DNA of 25,155 bases from JADZGC01 sp964391595 (GTDB lineage: Bacteria > Patescibacteriota > Saccharimonadia > CAILAD01 > GCA-016700035): positions 1 to 25,155 of the forward strand of contig CAYMMM010000011.1 of the NCBI GenBank assembly GCA_964391595.1, written 5' to 3'. The notes under the pieces are model-generated. The model was not told the origin of the DNA. It made no database searches and saw only the letters and a program-made list of their open reading frames with translations. Positions within the stretch are counted from its first letter, which is position 1. The number at the start of each line of letters is the position of its first letter. Positions 13,457 to 20,771 of the stretch are shown piece by piece. The position numbers and the translations under genes were made by a program.

Positions 13457-15013
13457 CTACCGCTCACGCTTGAGCCGCGCTACTACAAACTCTCGCTCCA
13501 GATCAGCCAGAAAGCCACCGAGCTTCGGTCCCGCATCTTTCTGAATGAAGAGTTGGTAGAGCAGCGTAAATACCGTGCGAGGCTGCATATCTTGCTCTTT
13601 TGCGGTTTCAAATATCAACGTCTGCACGGTATCAGCGTCAGCATGTTCGGGGTATCTCTCTGCAAGCCTATCGAGAAACGCAGCTGCCTCCTGGTTCACT
13701 GCAAGCTCCGGAAGCGCTTCGCTAATTGCGAATTGTACCGCCTCAGGCGCATAGCCCGTATCGAGCCACCTGCCAACATATTCAAGCTCGCGGCGTAAAA
13801 CCTCTCCTTGTCGCACAACCTGTTCAGGGTGTGTATGTCTCAGTAGCTCAATCGTACGATCAGTGTCACGGCGAGCAGCTTGGTAGGTCGTCACAAGATG
13901 CGAATATGGAATGGTGGAGATCGTCGCCTCATCGGTTTTGAGCACGGACACTTTCCAAGCCTGCTCAAATTGAGTCGGCATACTTTCCTGAACGGCCAGC
14001 TCAGTCGCCGCAAATTCATCGACAAGATTATACATACCAAGTCCTGGATCGAACTCTAATACCTTAGACGGGACGCTCTTAAACACAAAATAGCGCAAGA
14101 CTTCTGGTGGGATAAACTCTAGGGCCTGATCAATTGTGACAAGGTTACCAAGCGAACTGGACATCTTACGCGTATCGCCTTTGAGATTAATAGGGTTAAA
14201 CGGCACAGGAATCGGTGGCTCCGAGCCAAAGATCTCACGCTGAATAGCCGAACCAGTATCATAGCTGCCGCCCTTCGTGGCATGTTCTTTGCCAAAGCCC
14301 TCTACCATCACGCCAAGCATATGCCAACGGGCTGGCCAGTCAACACGCCAGTCGAGTTTGACTTCACCTTTGCGGATGTCAGCCTGACGCTCTGAACCGT
14401 CAGCTGAGCGATATAACACCACACCAGCCTCCGCGTCAAAATGCAAAAACTCAGCTGTACGCAGGCTGCTCGTCGCCGCGTCTAAGATTTGCACAGGCTG
14501 CCACTCGGCAGGCACTTCACGGTGCGATATTGACTCAAGTATTTTTGCAATGTCATCACGTCTCTGAAGTGCCGTGGTGATCACGTCTGCAAACTTCCCA
14601 GCTTGGTACTCCTCGTGCGAGCGCCAAATTTGCATCGGAATCCCAAGCTTCCCTGCGGCTGCAGCGTAAGCTGAAAAGAACTGCTCAGCATAGCTTACTG
14701 ATTTCCCGTCCGGAGCTGGGACCAAGTAGACTGGCTTGCCAGCTTCTTGTTCGTAGGATTCAGGGAGATACTCGTAGCGTTTACGTAGTGCATCAAAATC
14801 ATCCACATTGTGCATATGCCGCGCTTCGTGGCCTCGCAGCTCAAGCCCGCGCCTGATCGCCTCGGCGGTCAGGATTTCGCGAGCATGACCAACATGATAC
14901 GGTCCGGATGGGGTAATGCCCGAGCACACCAATACTGGCTTACCAGAAGCGCGCTGCTCTACCGCGTCAAGTATGCCATCTAGCCAGTACTGTGATGTAT
15001 CGTGTGTTTCCAT
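13457..15013 (-). CDS. lysS: Class I lysyl-tRNA synthetase
   Basis: Charges tRNA-Lys with lysine using a Rossmann-fold class I catalytic domain; most bacteria use the unrelated class II enzyme. Signature motifs are PSGPYHVGHAREI (the HIGH-type motif, about residues 35-47) and TRKMSSSLGN (the KMSKS-type motif, about residues 282-291). Between them are the class I LysRS insert with HMHNVDDFDALRKR and the WPARWHMLGVMVEGFGKEH stretch. The C-terminal third is the helical anticodon-binding domain. The length of 518 residues is normal. Two ATGs are adjacent, at 15016 and 15013. AGGAG is 6 nt from the second and only 3 nt from the first, so the second is preferred. It heads the lysS-serS-hpf unit, 9 nt before serS. 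Class I LysRS is scattered through archaea, some spirochaetes, alphaproteobacteria and CPR, and supports the lineage call. Confidence 0.96.
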   Translation of the reverse strand: METHDTSQYWLDGILDAVEQRASGKPVLVCSGITPSGPYHVGHAREILTAEAIRRGLELRGHEARHMHNVDDFDALRKRYEYLPESYEQEAGKPVYLVPAPDGKSVSYAEQFFSAYAAAAGKLGIPMQIWRSHEEYQAGKFADVITTALQRRDDIAKILESISHREVPAEWQPVQILDAATSSLRTAEFLHFDAEAGVVLYRSADGSERQADIRKGEVKLDWRVDWPARWHMLGVMVEGFGKEHATKGGSYDTGSAIQREIFGSEPPIPVPFNPINLKGDTRKMSSSLGNLVTIDQALEFIPPEVLRYFVFKSVPSKVLEFDPGLGMYNLVDEFAATELAVQESMPTQFEQAWKVSVLKTDEATISTIPYSHLVTTYQAARRDTDRTIELLRHTHPEQVVRQGEVLRRELEYVGRWLDTGYAPEAVQFAISEALPELAVNQEAAAFLDRLAERYPEHADADTVQTLIFETAKEQDMQPRTVFTLLYQLFIQKDAGPKLGGFLADLEREFVVARLKRER

Positions 15014-15040
15014 CATACTCTCCTCTTAAGTGTACCAGGT

Positions 15041-15075
15041 TTAAAATCAGAAAGCCCACCGAGTGGCGGGCTTTC
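15041..15075 (-). terminator. Rho-independent terminator after greA
   Basis: The stem GAAAGCCC-A-CC with GG-C-GGGCTTTC (15050-15075, loop GAGT, one A/C mismatch) is followed on the minus strand by TGATTTTAAA. It sits 21 nt after the greA stop and insulates lysS. A TGGTACACT just downstream (15029-15037) could be an extended -10 for lysS but would start the message inside the ribosome site, so I do not list it separately. Confidence 0.85.
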
Positions 15076-15095
15076 GTTCGTTCGAGGTGTCTTGT

Positions 15096-15557
15096 CTAGG
15101 CAATCTTTTTGATCTTATAGACCATGGTACCCGCCGGTACGTCAACTTCCACCTCATCACCAGGCTTCTTGCCCAGCAAAGCCTTACCAATTGGGCTTTC
15201 GTTGCTGATCTTGCCTGTCTCCGGGTCTGCCTCAGTTGACCCGACGATTTGAAACTTCTGCTCACCTGTCTCGAGCTCGACATGCACTGTCGACCCAACA
15301 CCAACGACGTCGCCGTGTGACTCATCAATCTCGACAGCATTCTTCAAGATATGCTCAATCTCTGCGATACGCCCTTCAATAAAAGCCTGCCGCTCTTTTG
15401 CATCATCCCAGCTCGCATTTTCAGAAAGGTCACCAAACTCCTTAGCTTCCTTGAGAGCAGCAGCGATCTTTTTGCGCTGCACGTTTACCAAATCGTCAAG
15501 CTCAACTCTCAGCTTATCTAACCCATCCTTAGTAACATAAAATTCTTTCTTTGCCAT
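15096..15557 (-). CDS. greA: Transcription elongation factor GreA
   Basis: Binds the secondary channel of RNA polymerase and stimulates cleavage of backtracked RNA. Residues 1-75 form the antiparallel coiled coil; its tip is GDLSENASW at 42-50, with the acidic residues Asp43 and Glu46 that help coordinate the active-site Mg. Residues about 80-153 form the FKBP-like C-terminal domain, with GSTVHVELETGE, the ETGKISNESPIGKALLGKKPGDEV signature and a final VYKIKKI strand. The length of 153 is typical. AAGGAG precedes the ATG by 10 nt. It has its own promoter (15676-15705), a leader with a terminator-like hairpin, and a terminator, so it forms a single-gene unit. Confidence 0.97.
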   Translation of the reverse strand: MAKKEFYVTKDGLDKLRVELDDLVNVQRKKIAAALKEAKEFGDLSENASWDDAKERQAFIEGRIAEIEHILKNAVEIDESHGDVVGVGSTVHVELETGEQKFQIVGSTEADPETGKISNESPIGKALLGKKPGDEVEVDVPAGTMVYKIKKIA

Positions 15558-15610
15558 ATCGGTAGATCTCCTTTACAAATACCTTGCCCTTCCCGTCGAG
15601 TAAGACTTTC

Positions 15611-15639
15611 AAAAAAGAAAAGCCCCTCGAAGAGCCTCG
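15611..15639 (-). terminator. Terminator-like hairpin inside the greA leader
   Basis: The minus strand shows a weak stem (about 7 pairs around AGGCTC with GGGCTT, several G-U) followed by TTTTCTTTTTTG. It lies between the predicted greA start of transcription (about 15669) and the greA ATG. It may terminate read-through from mrdA, attenuate greA, or end a short RNA of about 55 nt. The stem is weak, so this is tentative. Confidence 0.4.
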
Positions 15640-15675
15640 GTGTTAAACTCAGGTTGTTTATCCTTGTCGTGGAGT

Positions 15676-15705
15676 ATTATATACGCCCTCGATTTCTATG
15701 GTCAA
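15676..15705 (-). promoter_or_regulatory. Promoter of greA
   Basis: The minus strand has TTGACC (15700-15705), an 18-nt spacer and a perfect TATAAT (15676-15681). It predicts transcription from about 15669, giving a leader of about 112 nt before greA. It lies just after the mrdA stop at 15733. Confidence 0.75.
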
Positions 15706-15732
15706 GCAAAAATCAGCAGATTTTTTACATAA

Positions 15733-17655
15733 TCAGCGCGGCTGTTTGCCGGTCGTAAAATACCACTTCAAAGTGTCACGAACTGCTGGCAATGCATATT
15801 CGGCGCCCTCTCCTGAATTTTCGACCAAAGCCACGATAACTATCTCTGGATTGTCACTCGGCGCAAACGCTTCAAACCACGCATGTGGTTTGGTGCGAGG
15901 ATTTTTTCCATCAAAGCCCTCGGAGCTTGTTTCCGCGGTTCCCGTCTTCCCGCTCACTGGTACTGGCACTTCGCGATTCGTCGAACAACACCCGGTGCCC
16001 TCGAGCATCGTCTGACGCATCCCTTGCCGCACAATTTCTAGATATTCTGGCTTTATGACCCCTTCACGAACTACCTGAGGCTGTATCTCACGAACTACCT
16101 TGCCTTGTGGGTCGAGTACCGCCTGAACGAGCCGAGGTTGGACAATTTTCCCGCCATTGGCAATCGAGCTAATTGCTACCGCCAGCTGCAATGGAGACAC
16201 ACGCAGGTCATCTTGCCCGATCGAAATATTATATGTATTCCCTGTACCCCACTCTTCCCCGGTTTGCTGCTTGCGCTTTTCAGGAGTTGGGACATAGCCT
16301 GTTGCCTCGTCACCACTATCTAGTCCCGTTTTATGCCCGAATCCAAATGCATCATAATATTTGAGCAGCCGCGCTGCGCCAAGCCCCTTAAAATCCTGGA
16401 AGCCCCCGCCAACATAATAAAAGAATACGTCTGAACTCATCGCAATGGCACGGTACACGTTGACCAAGCCATGCCCTTCTGGCTTCCATCCCTTGAAGGT
16501 ATAGACAATCGAGGGATCATATATGTTCTTGACTTCGATTTTACCCCGATCTTCAATAGTCGTCTGAGGCGTGATTACCCCTTCCTGAAGCCCCGCAGCC
16601 GATACAAGAGGCTTAATCGTTGAGCCAATCGGATAGCCACCAGATGCGACTTTATTAAAGAGTGGTTTGTCGGGATTATTTACCAGCTCAGTGTAATCTG
16701 CCTGCTTGATACCCTTAGAGAACACGTTTGGGTCATAGGTGGGGATATTTACGGCTGCAAGAATTTCTCCCGTCTTTGGATTCATCGCAACACCCGCTGC
16801 CCTCGTGCTGCCTGCGGCCTGCATATATTTCGTGAGGCTCTCTGCAAACACCTTCTCTAACCCAAAATCGATACTGAGCCGCAACGAATTGCCGGGTGAA
16901 GAGTCTTTGCTGGCCAGCACTTTGATTGGCTTGCCAGTAGAATCGACTTCTGTCTGCTCGGCACCATCCTGACCACGCAGATCGCTCTCGTAGGCGCGTT
17001 CTATACCCACCTTGCCAATGTAATCCGTTTGCTGATACGTCTGATGCGCCTTGAGATCCTCGGCCGATACGCGCCCGGTGTAGCCTAAGAAATGTGCCAG
17101 GTATCCCTGATCAACATACTCCCGAACAGGGTTGGTTTCGAGATTTATTCCCTGTAGATCATCTATTTTTTCTTCGATCGCCAATGCAATGTCTCGCTCT
17201 ACGTTTGGCTGGATGAGCTCTGGAGAAGGAGACTGGCGACCGTCTTTTTCGACCTGTTTCTGGATGTCTTCTGCTGGACGCTGCAAAATTTGACTGAGCG
17301 TCGCATATATCGGTTCGCGATCCTGAGCCTTTTTAGGCATACGAGCCGGCACAGCCACGAGGTCGAAGTTTGCGACATTACGCGCTAGAAGCGTCCCGTT
17401 GCGATCATACATAGCGCCACGAGGTGCGCGCAGCACTGTCTGTCTGACGCGGTTTCCATCTGCCAAAGCTTGGTAGCGTGAGCCCTGAAAAATCTGTAAC
17501 TGAATAAGTTGCCACAGCAGCAAGATACCCACACACACCACGGCGGCAATAAACCAGCGTACTTGTTTTGGCTGCAAAGCACTCTCAGCTGCCGTCGCTT
17601 CCCCACTGCCCGGGAGTACCGCCTGCGACCATGTCTCGCTGTCCTGCATGGCCAA
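15733..17655 (-). CDS. mrdA: Penicillin-binding protein 2, class B transpeptidase of the elongation machinery
   Basis: Cross-links peptidoglycan during lateral wall growth, working with MreBCD and an SEDS glycosyltransferase. The 640 residues have a membrane anchor at about 32-52, the pedestal/dimerisation domain with RAPRGAMYDRNGTLLARN at about 78-95, and the transpeptidase domain with the catalytic STIK motif (Ser345, Lys348), SSD (407-409) and KTGT (from Lys570). All catalytic residues are present. The start is uncertain. Listed here is a TTG at 17655; an ATG lies two codons on at 17649, and neither has a good ribosome site. The frame stays open back to an ATC at 17724, placed 8 nt after a perfect AGGAGG, which would add 23 basic residues. 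It follows mreD by a short gap in the mreBCD-mrdA operon. Confidence 0.96.
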   Translation of the reverse strand: MAMQDSETWSQAVLPGSGEATAAESALQPKQVRWFIAAVVCVGILLLWQLIQLQIFQGSRYQALADGNRVRQTVLRAPRGAMYDRNGTLLARNVANFDLVAVPARMPKKAQDREPIYATLSQILQRPAEDIQKQVEKDGRQSPSPELIQPNVERDIALAIEEKIDDLQGINLETNPVREYVDQGYLAHFLGYTGRVSAEDLKAHQTYQQTDYIGKVGIERAYESDLRGQDGAEQTEVDSTGKPIKVLASKDSSPGNSLRLSIDFGLEKVFAESLTKYMQAAGSTRAAGVAMNPKTGEILAAVNIPTYDPNVFSKGIKQADYTELVNNPDKPLFNKVASGGYPIGSTIKPLVSAAGLQEGVITPQTTIEDRGKIEVKNIYDPSIVYTFKGWKPEGHGLVNVYRAIAMSSDVFFYYVGGGFQDFKGLGAARLLKYYDAFGFGHKTGLDSGDEATGYVPTPEKRKQQTGEEWGTGNTYNISIGQDDLRVSPLQLAVAISSIANGGKIVQPRLVQAVLDPQGKVVREIQPQVVREGVIKPEYLEIVRQGMRQTMLEGTGCCSTNREVPVPVSGKTGTAETSSEGFDGKNPRTKPHAWFEAFAPSDNPEIVIVALVENSGEGAEYALPAVRDTLKWYFTTGKQPR

Positions 17656-17721
17656 CTCGTGCTTATTGCGTGGCTTTCTAAGACTCAGCCGACTCGTTGT
17701 ATTACCAAATATCGCTCGCTT

Positions 17722-17738
17722 GATAAGGCACCCCTCCT
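17722..17738 (-). promoter_or_regulatory. Strong ribosome-binding site before an ATC codon, possible true mrdA start
   Basis: AGGAGG (17733-17738) is followed after 8 nt by ATC (17722-17724), in frame with mrdA and with no stop between. No ATG, GTG or TTG lies in this frame near the site; the first are TTG 17655 and ATG 17649. A GTG in another frame right after the site gives only a 10-codon frame. Confidence 0.5.
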
Positions 17739-17757
17739 AATTACTCAACACGCCTGT

Positions 17758-18264
17758 CTACCTGTTTGGTAGTCGATACGAAGCGGTTGATTCGCGTCCA
17801 GAGAGAATAACATAGTACCCGAACGCGATACCGATTACATTATACACGGTCTCGACAGCAATGCGCAGTGCGAGGGATTGCGCGCCAAAAGCGAGCGCTG
17901 ACGAAGACATACTGAAAGTCACCGCCAGATTGTAAGCTAATGTCACACAGATCCCCAAAACTACTGAGAACCCCCCGCGGCTGGTGTCAGAATCGGCGGC
18001 TTGACGCAATACAACTTTGCCAACCAATACGATCAATAAGCAGGCGATGATATGTGTGCCAACCGGTGCTAGTGAAGCAGACTCCAGAATAACGCCCATC
18101 GAAACAGCGTACACTGCAAGGTCAGAAAAACTCCATCGATTCAGCAGTAACACAATTGTGATGATGGCCATGCTTGGCACCACTACATTCTGCCCAAGTC
18201 CATGCAGAGCTAGTTGGACACAGGCCACGAAAAGCGCCAACAAACAAATCCCAGCTCTGCGCAC
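17758..18264 (-). CDS. mreD: MreD-type rod shape-determining membrane protein
   Basis: An integral membrane protein of 168 residues with about five hydrophobic helices (near 4-25, 28-45, 50-68, 70-88, 100-123 and 135-155; some may pair). This is the size and profile of MreD, which links MreC and the elongation complex in the membrane. Sequence conservation in this family is low, so the call rests mainly on position between mreC and mrdA. The start is a GTG that overlaps the mreC TAG by one base (TAGTG), indicating coupled translation. No catalytic residues are expected. Confidence 0.8.
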   Translation of the reverse strand: MRRAGICLLALFVACVQLALHGLGQNVVVPSMAIITIVLLLNRWSFSDLAVYAVSMGVILESASLAPVGTHIIACLLIVLVGKVVLRQAADSDTSRGGFSVVLGICVTLAYNLAVTFSMSSSALAFGAQSLALRIAVETVYNVIGIAFGYYVILSGRESTASYRLPNR

Positions 18265-19055
18265 TAGTTTTTCACCACAAACACTATCTCCAGGCGGTTG
18301 AAATTGAGCGGCGATTGTACACTTGCGGCCTGGAATACCTCATTATCAGATTGCGCCACTGACTGCACACTGCCAATCAGAAGTCCTCTTGGAATCTTAT
18401 CCGAACCAGCAGTCAAGACATTCTCTCCCTGATCGATCTTTTCGCTTTGGGCGATCTGCTCAAAGCGCAGCCCACTCCCCAACTGGCCGCGAATGATACC
18501 ACGTGCTCGTTCGCTCTGACCGATAGCTTGCACCCGGAACTCTGGATCCGTAAGCAAAAAAACCACAGCTGAATGGTCTAGCACCCGCTCGACTTTACCG
18601 ATGAATACACCCGAACTCACAACTGCCTGATCAGTCGAGATACCATCCACGGAGCCACGATCAATAACCAACGTATGCCGCACATTATCTGGCTCATACG
18701 CAATCACACTCGCGCCAATCAAGCTCAGCCCCTGTTTCTTCTGGAAGTCTAGCTGCTCTCGCAAGAGTGAATTTTCGTGCTCGGCCTCGCGCAAACGACT
18801 AATCTCCGCGGCCTGCTCTGATAGCTTATTTTGCAATCCACGATTCTCACCCGCCAGTGAACCGAGAGAGGTCAGCGTATGCCAGCCATCGCCAATACCT
18901 CGAAATGCCCCAGATATCACTCGCGTAATCGGAGAAACAATCCCGTCCAGCACAATACCGACTGGTCGCCAAAGACCCGTCACCTGCAGAAGTGTAATCA
19001 GGCCGGCTACACCTAGCGCAACAATGAGCGAAATACGTATATTACGATGCTGCAT
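18264..19055 (-). CDS. mreC: Rod shape-determining protein MreC
   Basis: A single-pass membrane protein that scaffolds the elongation complex and activates PBP2. In 263 residues there is an N-terminal membrane helix (about 8-27), a coiled coil (about 70-108, rich in Leu, Glu, Arg and Gln), and a C-terminal beta domain (about 115-255). The beta domain contains SVIAYEPDNVRHTLVIDRGSVDGI and SGVFIGKVERV, typical of the family. GAGGAGGG sits 7 nt before the ATG. It lies 36 nt after the mreB stop and overlaps mreD by one base. The identity is firm from both motifs and operon order. Confidence 0.94.
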   Translation of the reverse strand: MQHRNIRISLIVALGVAGLITLLQVTGLWRPVGIVLDGIVSPITRVISGAFRGIGDGWHTLTSLGSLAGENRGLQNKLSEQAAEISRLREAEHENSLLREQLDFQKKQGLSLIGASVIAYEPDNVRHTLVIDRGSVDGISTDQAVVSSGVFIGKVERVLDHSAVVFLLTDPEFRVQAIGQSERARGIIRGQLGSGLRFEQIAQSEKIDQGENVLTAGSDKIPRGLLIGSVQSVAQSDNEVFQAASVQSPLNFNRLEIVFVVKN

Positions 19056-19091
19056 TCCTGTACCCTCCTCAGGTTATCATTTCGTCGACGC

Positions 19092-20162
19092 CTACCGTGG
19101 CGTTTTTTCGTACTGTGTCGTAACCAAGACATCCTTCAGGACATCAATATCTTCCAGTACAGCGCCGGTACCACGCGCTACTGCAGTCAATGGATCATCC
19201 GCGATCACGACCGGCATCTTAGTCTGTGCCGCTAAGAGTTTATCGAGACCGCGGAGAAGCGCGCCACCACCCGCAAGGTATACTCCCTTGTCCATAATAT
19301 CTGCAATGAGTTCCGGCGGTGTCTCCTCTATCGTATCTTTCACAGCGTTTACGATTGCCTTCACTGACTTCGATAACGCAGCTCGGACTTGATCGGAGTT
19401 GATGATCACTTCTTTCGGTAAGCCGGTCACGATATCACGCCCACGGATCGGCGCCTCGAGCATAGTATCAAGGTCAGTTGCAGAACCAACTGATATTTTG
19501 ATTGCCTCAGCTGTCCGTTCGCCTACTTGCAGATTAAACTCTTCCTTGGCATAAGCAATGATGTCTTCGGTCAGCTCATCGCCAGCGATACGAATCGAAC
19601 GCGAAGCGACAATGCCACCCAGCGAGATAACCGCCACTTCGCTGGTACCTCCACCGATATCGACGATCATACTCCCTGCAGCATCATGAACTGGCAAATC
19701 TGCGCCAACGGCAGCAGCCATCGGCTCCTCAATGAGATAGGCAGCTCGCGCCCCGGCATTCATCGCAGCATCTTCGACGGCGCGCTTCTCAACTTCAGTA
19801 ACCCCAGATGGAATACCAATAACGACGCGGGGACGTGGAATAAGTACGAAGTTGTCTTTGTGTACTTTATCAATAAAATACTTAAGCATCTGCTCGGTGA
19901 CTTCGAAGTCAGATACTACCCCATCAACCAGCGGACGGTTTGCCACAATATTTGCGGGGGTTTTACCGACCATGCGCTTCGCTTCATCGCCAATGGCCAG
20001 AATCTGCTTGGTCTTGGTGTTGATTGCAACTACACTTGGCTCGTTAATGACGATACCTTTGCCGCGCAAATACACCAAAGTATTAGCCGTCCCCAAGTCG
20101 ATACCGATATCGTGAGACAGCCGCCCAAAAAATTGCGAAAAAGGAAGACGGGGCAGTTGCAT
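19092..20162 (-). CDS. mreB: Rod shape-determining actin homologue MreB
   Basis: A bacterial actin that forms membrane-bound filaments guiding lateral wall synthesis. The 356 residues show the actin-fold signatures: phosphate 1 loop DIGIDLGTANTLVY (about 17-30), IGIPSGVTEVEKRA (about 111-124), phosphate 2 MIVDIGGGTSEVAVISLG (about 164-181) and the adenosine motif GVYLAGGGALLRGLDKLL near residue 290. The N-terminal MQLPRLPFSQFFGRLS is hydrophobic and amphipathic, which fits membrane binding. AAAGG sits 5 nt before the ATG but within the arm of a leader hairpin. It heads the mreB-mreC-mreD-mrdA operon and has a plausible promoter at 20219-20246. Its presence suggests elongated growth or at least MreB-guided wall synthesis in this organism. 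Confidence 0.98.
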   Translation of the reverse strand: MQLPRLPFSQFFGRLSHDIGIDLGTANTLVYLRGKGIVINEPSVVAINTKTKQILAIGDEAKRMVGKTPANIVANRPLVDGVVSDFEVTEQMLKYFIDKVHKDNFVLIPRPRVVIGIPSGVTEVEKRAVEDAAMNAGARAAYLIEEPMAAAVGADLPVHDAAGSMIVDIGGGTSEVAVISLGGIVASRSIRIAGDELTEDIIAYAKEEFNLQVGERTAEAIKISVGSATDLDTMLEAPIRGRDIVTGLPKEVIINSDQVRAALSKSVKAIVNAVKDTIEETPPELIADIMDKGVYLAGGGALLRGLDKLLAAQTKMPVVIADDPLTAVARGTGAVLEDIDVLKDVLVTTQYEKTPR

Positions 20163-20164
20163 GC

Positions 20165-20207
20165 TTACCTTTCAGTCTACCTGTTATCAGGAGGCGCTTC
20201 AAGGTAA
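20165..20207 (-). promoter_or_regulatory. Leader hairpin that would cover the mreB ribosome-binding site
   Basis: Outer arms TTACCTT (20201-20207 on the minus strand) and AAGGTAA (20165-20171) pair perfectly, with an inner CCTG/CAGG stem (20080s region: 20080 plus 100, i.e. 20180-20191). The right outer arm includes the AAAGG Shine-Dalgarno, so the closed form would block initiation. The hairpin fills almost the whole predicted 50-nt leader. Confidence 0.45.
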
Positions 20208-20218
20208 ATGACTTTTGT

Positions 20219-20246
20219 ATTAGATAACCATCTAGCAAATAGCCAA
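20219..20246 (-). promoter_or_regulatory. Probable promoter of the mreBCD-mrdA operon
   Basis: The minus strand has TTGGCT (20241-20246), a 16-nt spacer and TCTAAT (20219-20224). It predicts a start near 20212, just before the SD-covering hairpin. The match is moderate. It overlaps the region between the GNAT gene stop (20256) and mreB. Confidence 0.45.
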
Positions 20247-20255
20247 GACATACGA

Positions 20256-20723
20256 CTAATTGTGTATTTCTGTCTCGAGGGTTACTGCCAGTTCCTCAAA
20301 CCCGAGATTCTTATAGAATCCTACTGCACGAGTATTCTCAAAGTATGCCGTGACGCTAATTCGAGTTGCCTTATTCTTGCACCACACACAGAATTGTTTA
20401 ATTAACATCTTTCCGACCCCCTTGCTTCTGTGCGCTTCAAGAACCAAGATATTATCAATATTAGCTACTACCACATTAGATCGAGTTGAGTCAGGTTTTC
20501 CGATACTTCCAGCTAAATACCCTACGATCTGATTACCTTCCTCTGCAACAAAACAAACTTGGTCTTTGCCAGAAATTTTTTCCGTAAAATACTTTTCGCC
20601 TATTTGGCTAAGCGGCCATGTATGATCAAGCAGGCTATCGAATTCATGATCGTGAGAAAATAATTCTTGATTCAACTGCTGAATAAAGATGAGGTCGGGC
20701 AGTTTGGCTCTTCTTAATATCAT
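20256..20723 (-). CDS. GNAT-family N-acetyltransferase
   Basis: A small acetyl-CoA-dependent acyltransferase of 155 residues; the acceptor cannot be told from the sequence. It begins with the family-typical MILRRAKLPDL strand and helix. The acetyl-CoA pyrophosphate-binding loop RSKGVG is at 99-104, after strand 4 (NILVLEAH). The later strand ISVTAYFENTRAVGFYKNLGF (about 122-142) carries the usual Asn and Tyr positions. The ATG has no Shine-Dalgarno; an extended -10 (TGATATGAT) ends 6 nt before it, so the message is predicted to be leaderless. It is more AT-rich than its neighbours and may be an accessory gene. It lies between the CPBP gene and mreB with no terminator on either side. Confidence 0.92.
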   Translation of the reverse strand: MILRRAKLPDLIFIQQLNQELFSHDHEFDSLLDHTWPLSQIGEKYFTEKISGKDQVCFVAEEGNQIVGYLAGSIGKPDSTRSNVVVANIDNILVLEAHRSKGVGKMLIKQFCVWCKNKATRISVTAYFENTRAVGFYKNLGFEELAVTLETEIHN

Positions 20724-20729
20724 CCCAAC

Positions 20730-20738
20730 ATCATATCA
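20730..20738 (-). promoter_or_regulatory. Extended -10 promoter giving a leaderless GNAT message
   Basis: The minus strand reads TGATATGAT; the hexamer is at 20730-20735 and TGA at 20736-20738. The 6 nt GTTGGG then lead straight into the ATG at 20723, so a canonical +1 falls on the A of the start codon. No -35 is recognisable. Confidence 0.55.
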
Positions 20739-20771
20739 AAGCACTCTCTATAAATGCTACAGGCACGATAC

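Noticed and set aside
13064..13798. Plus-strand open frame of 244 codons across the serS-lysS junction
   Set aside because: It is antisense to two secure synthetase genes. Its hydrophobic-looking product has no ribosome site and no motif.
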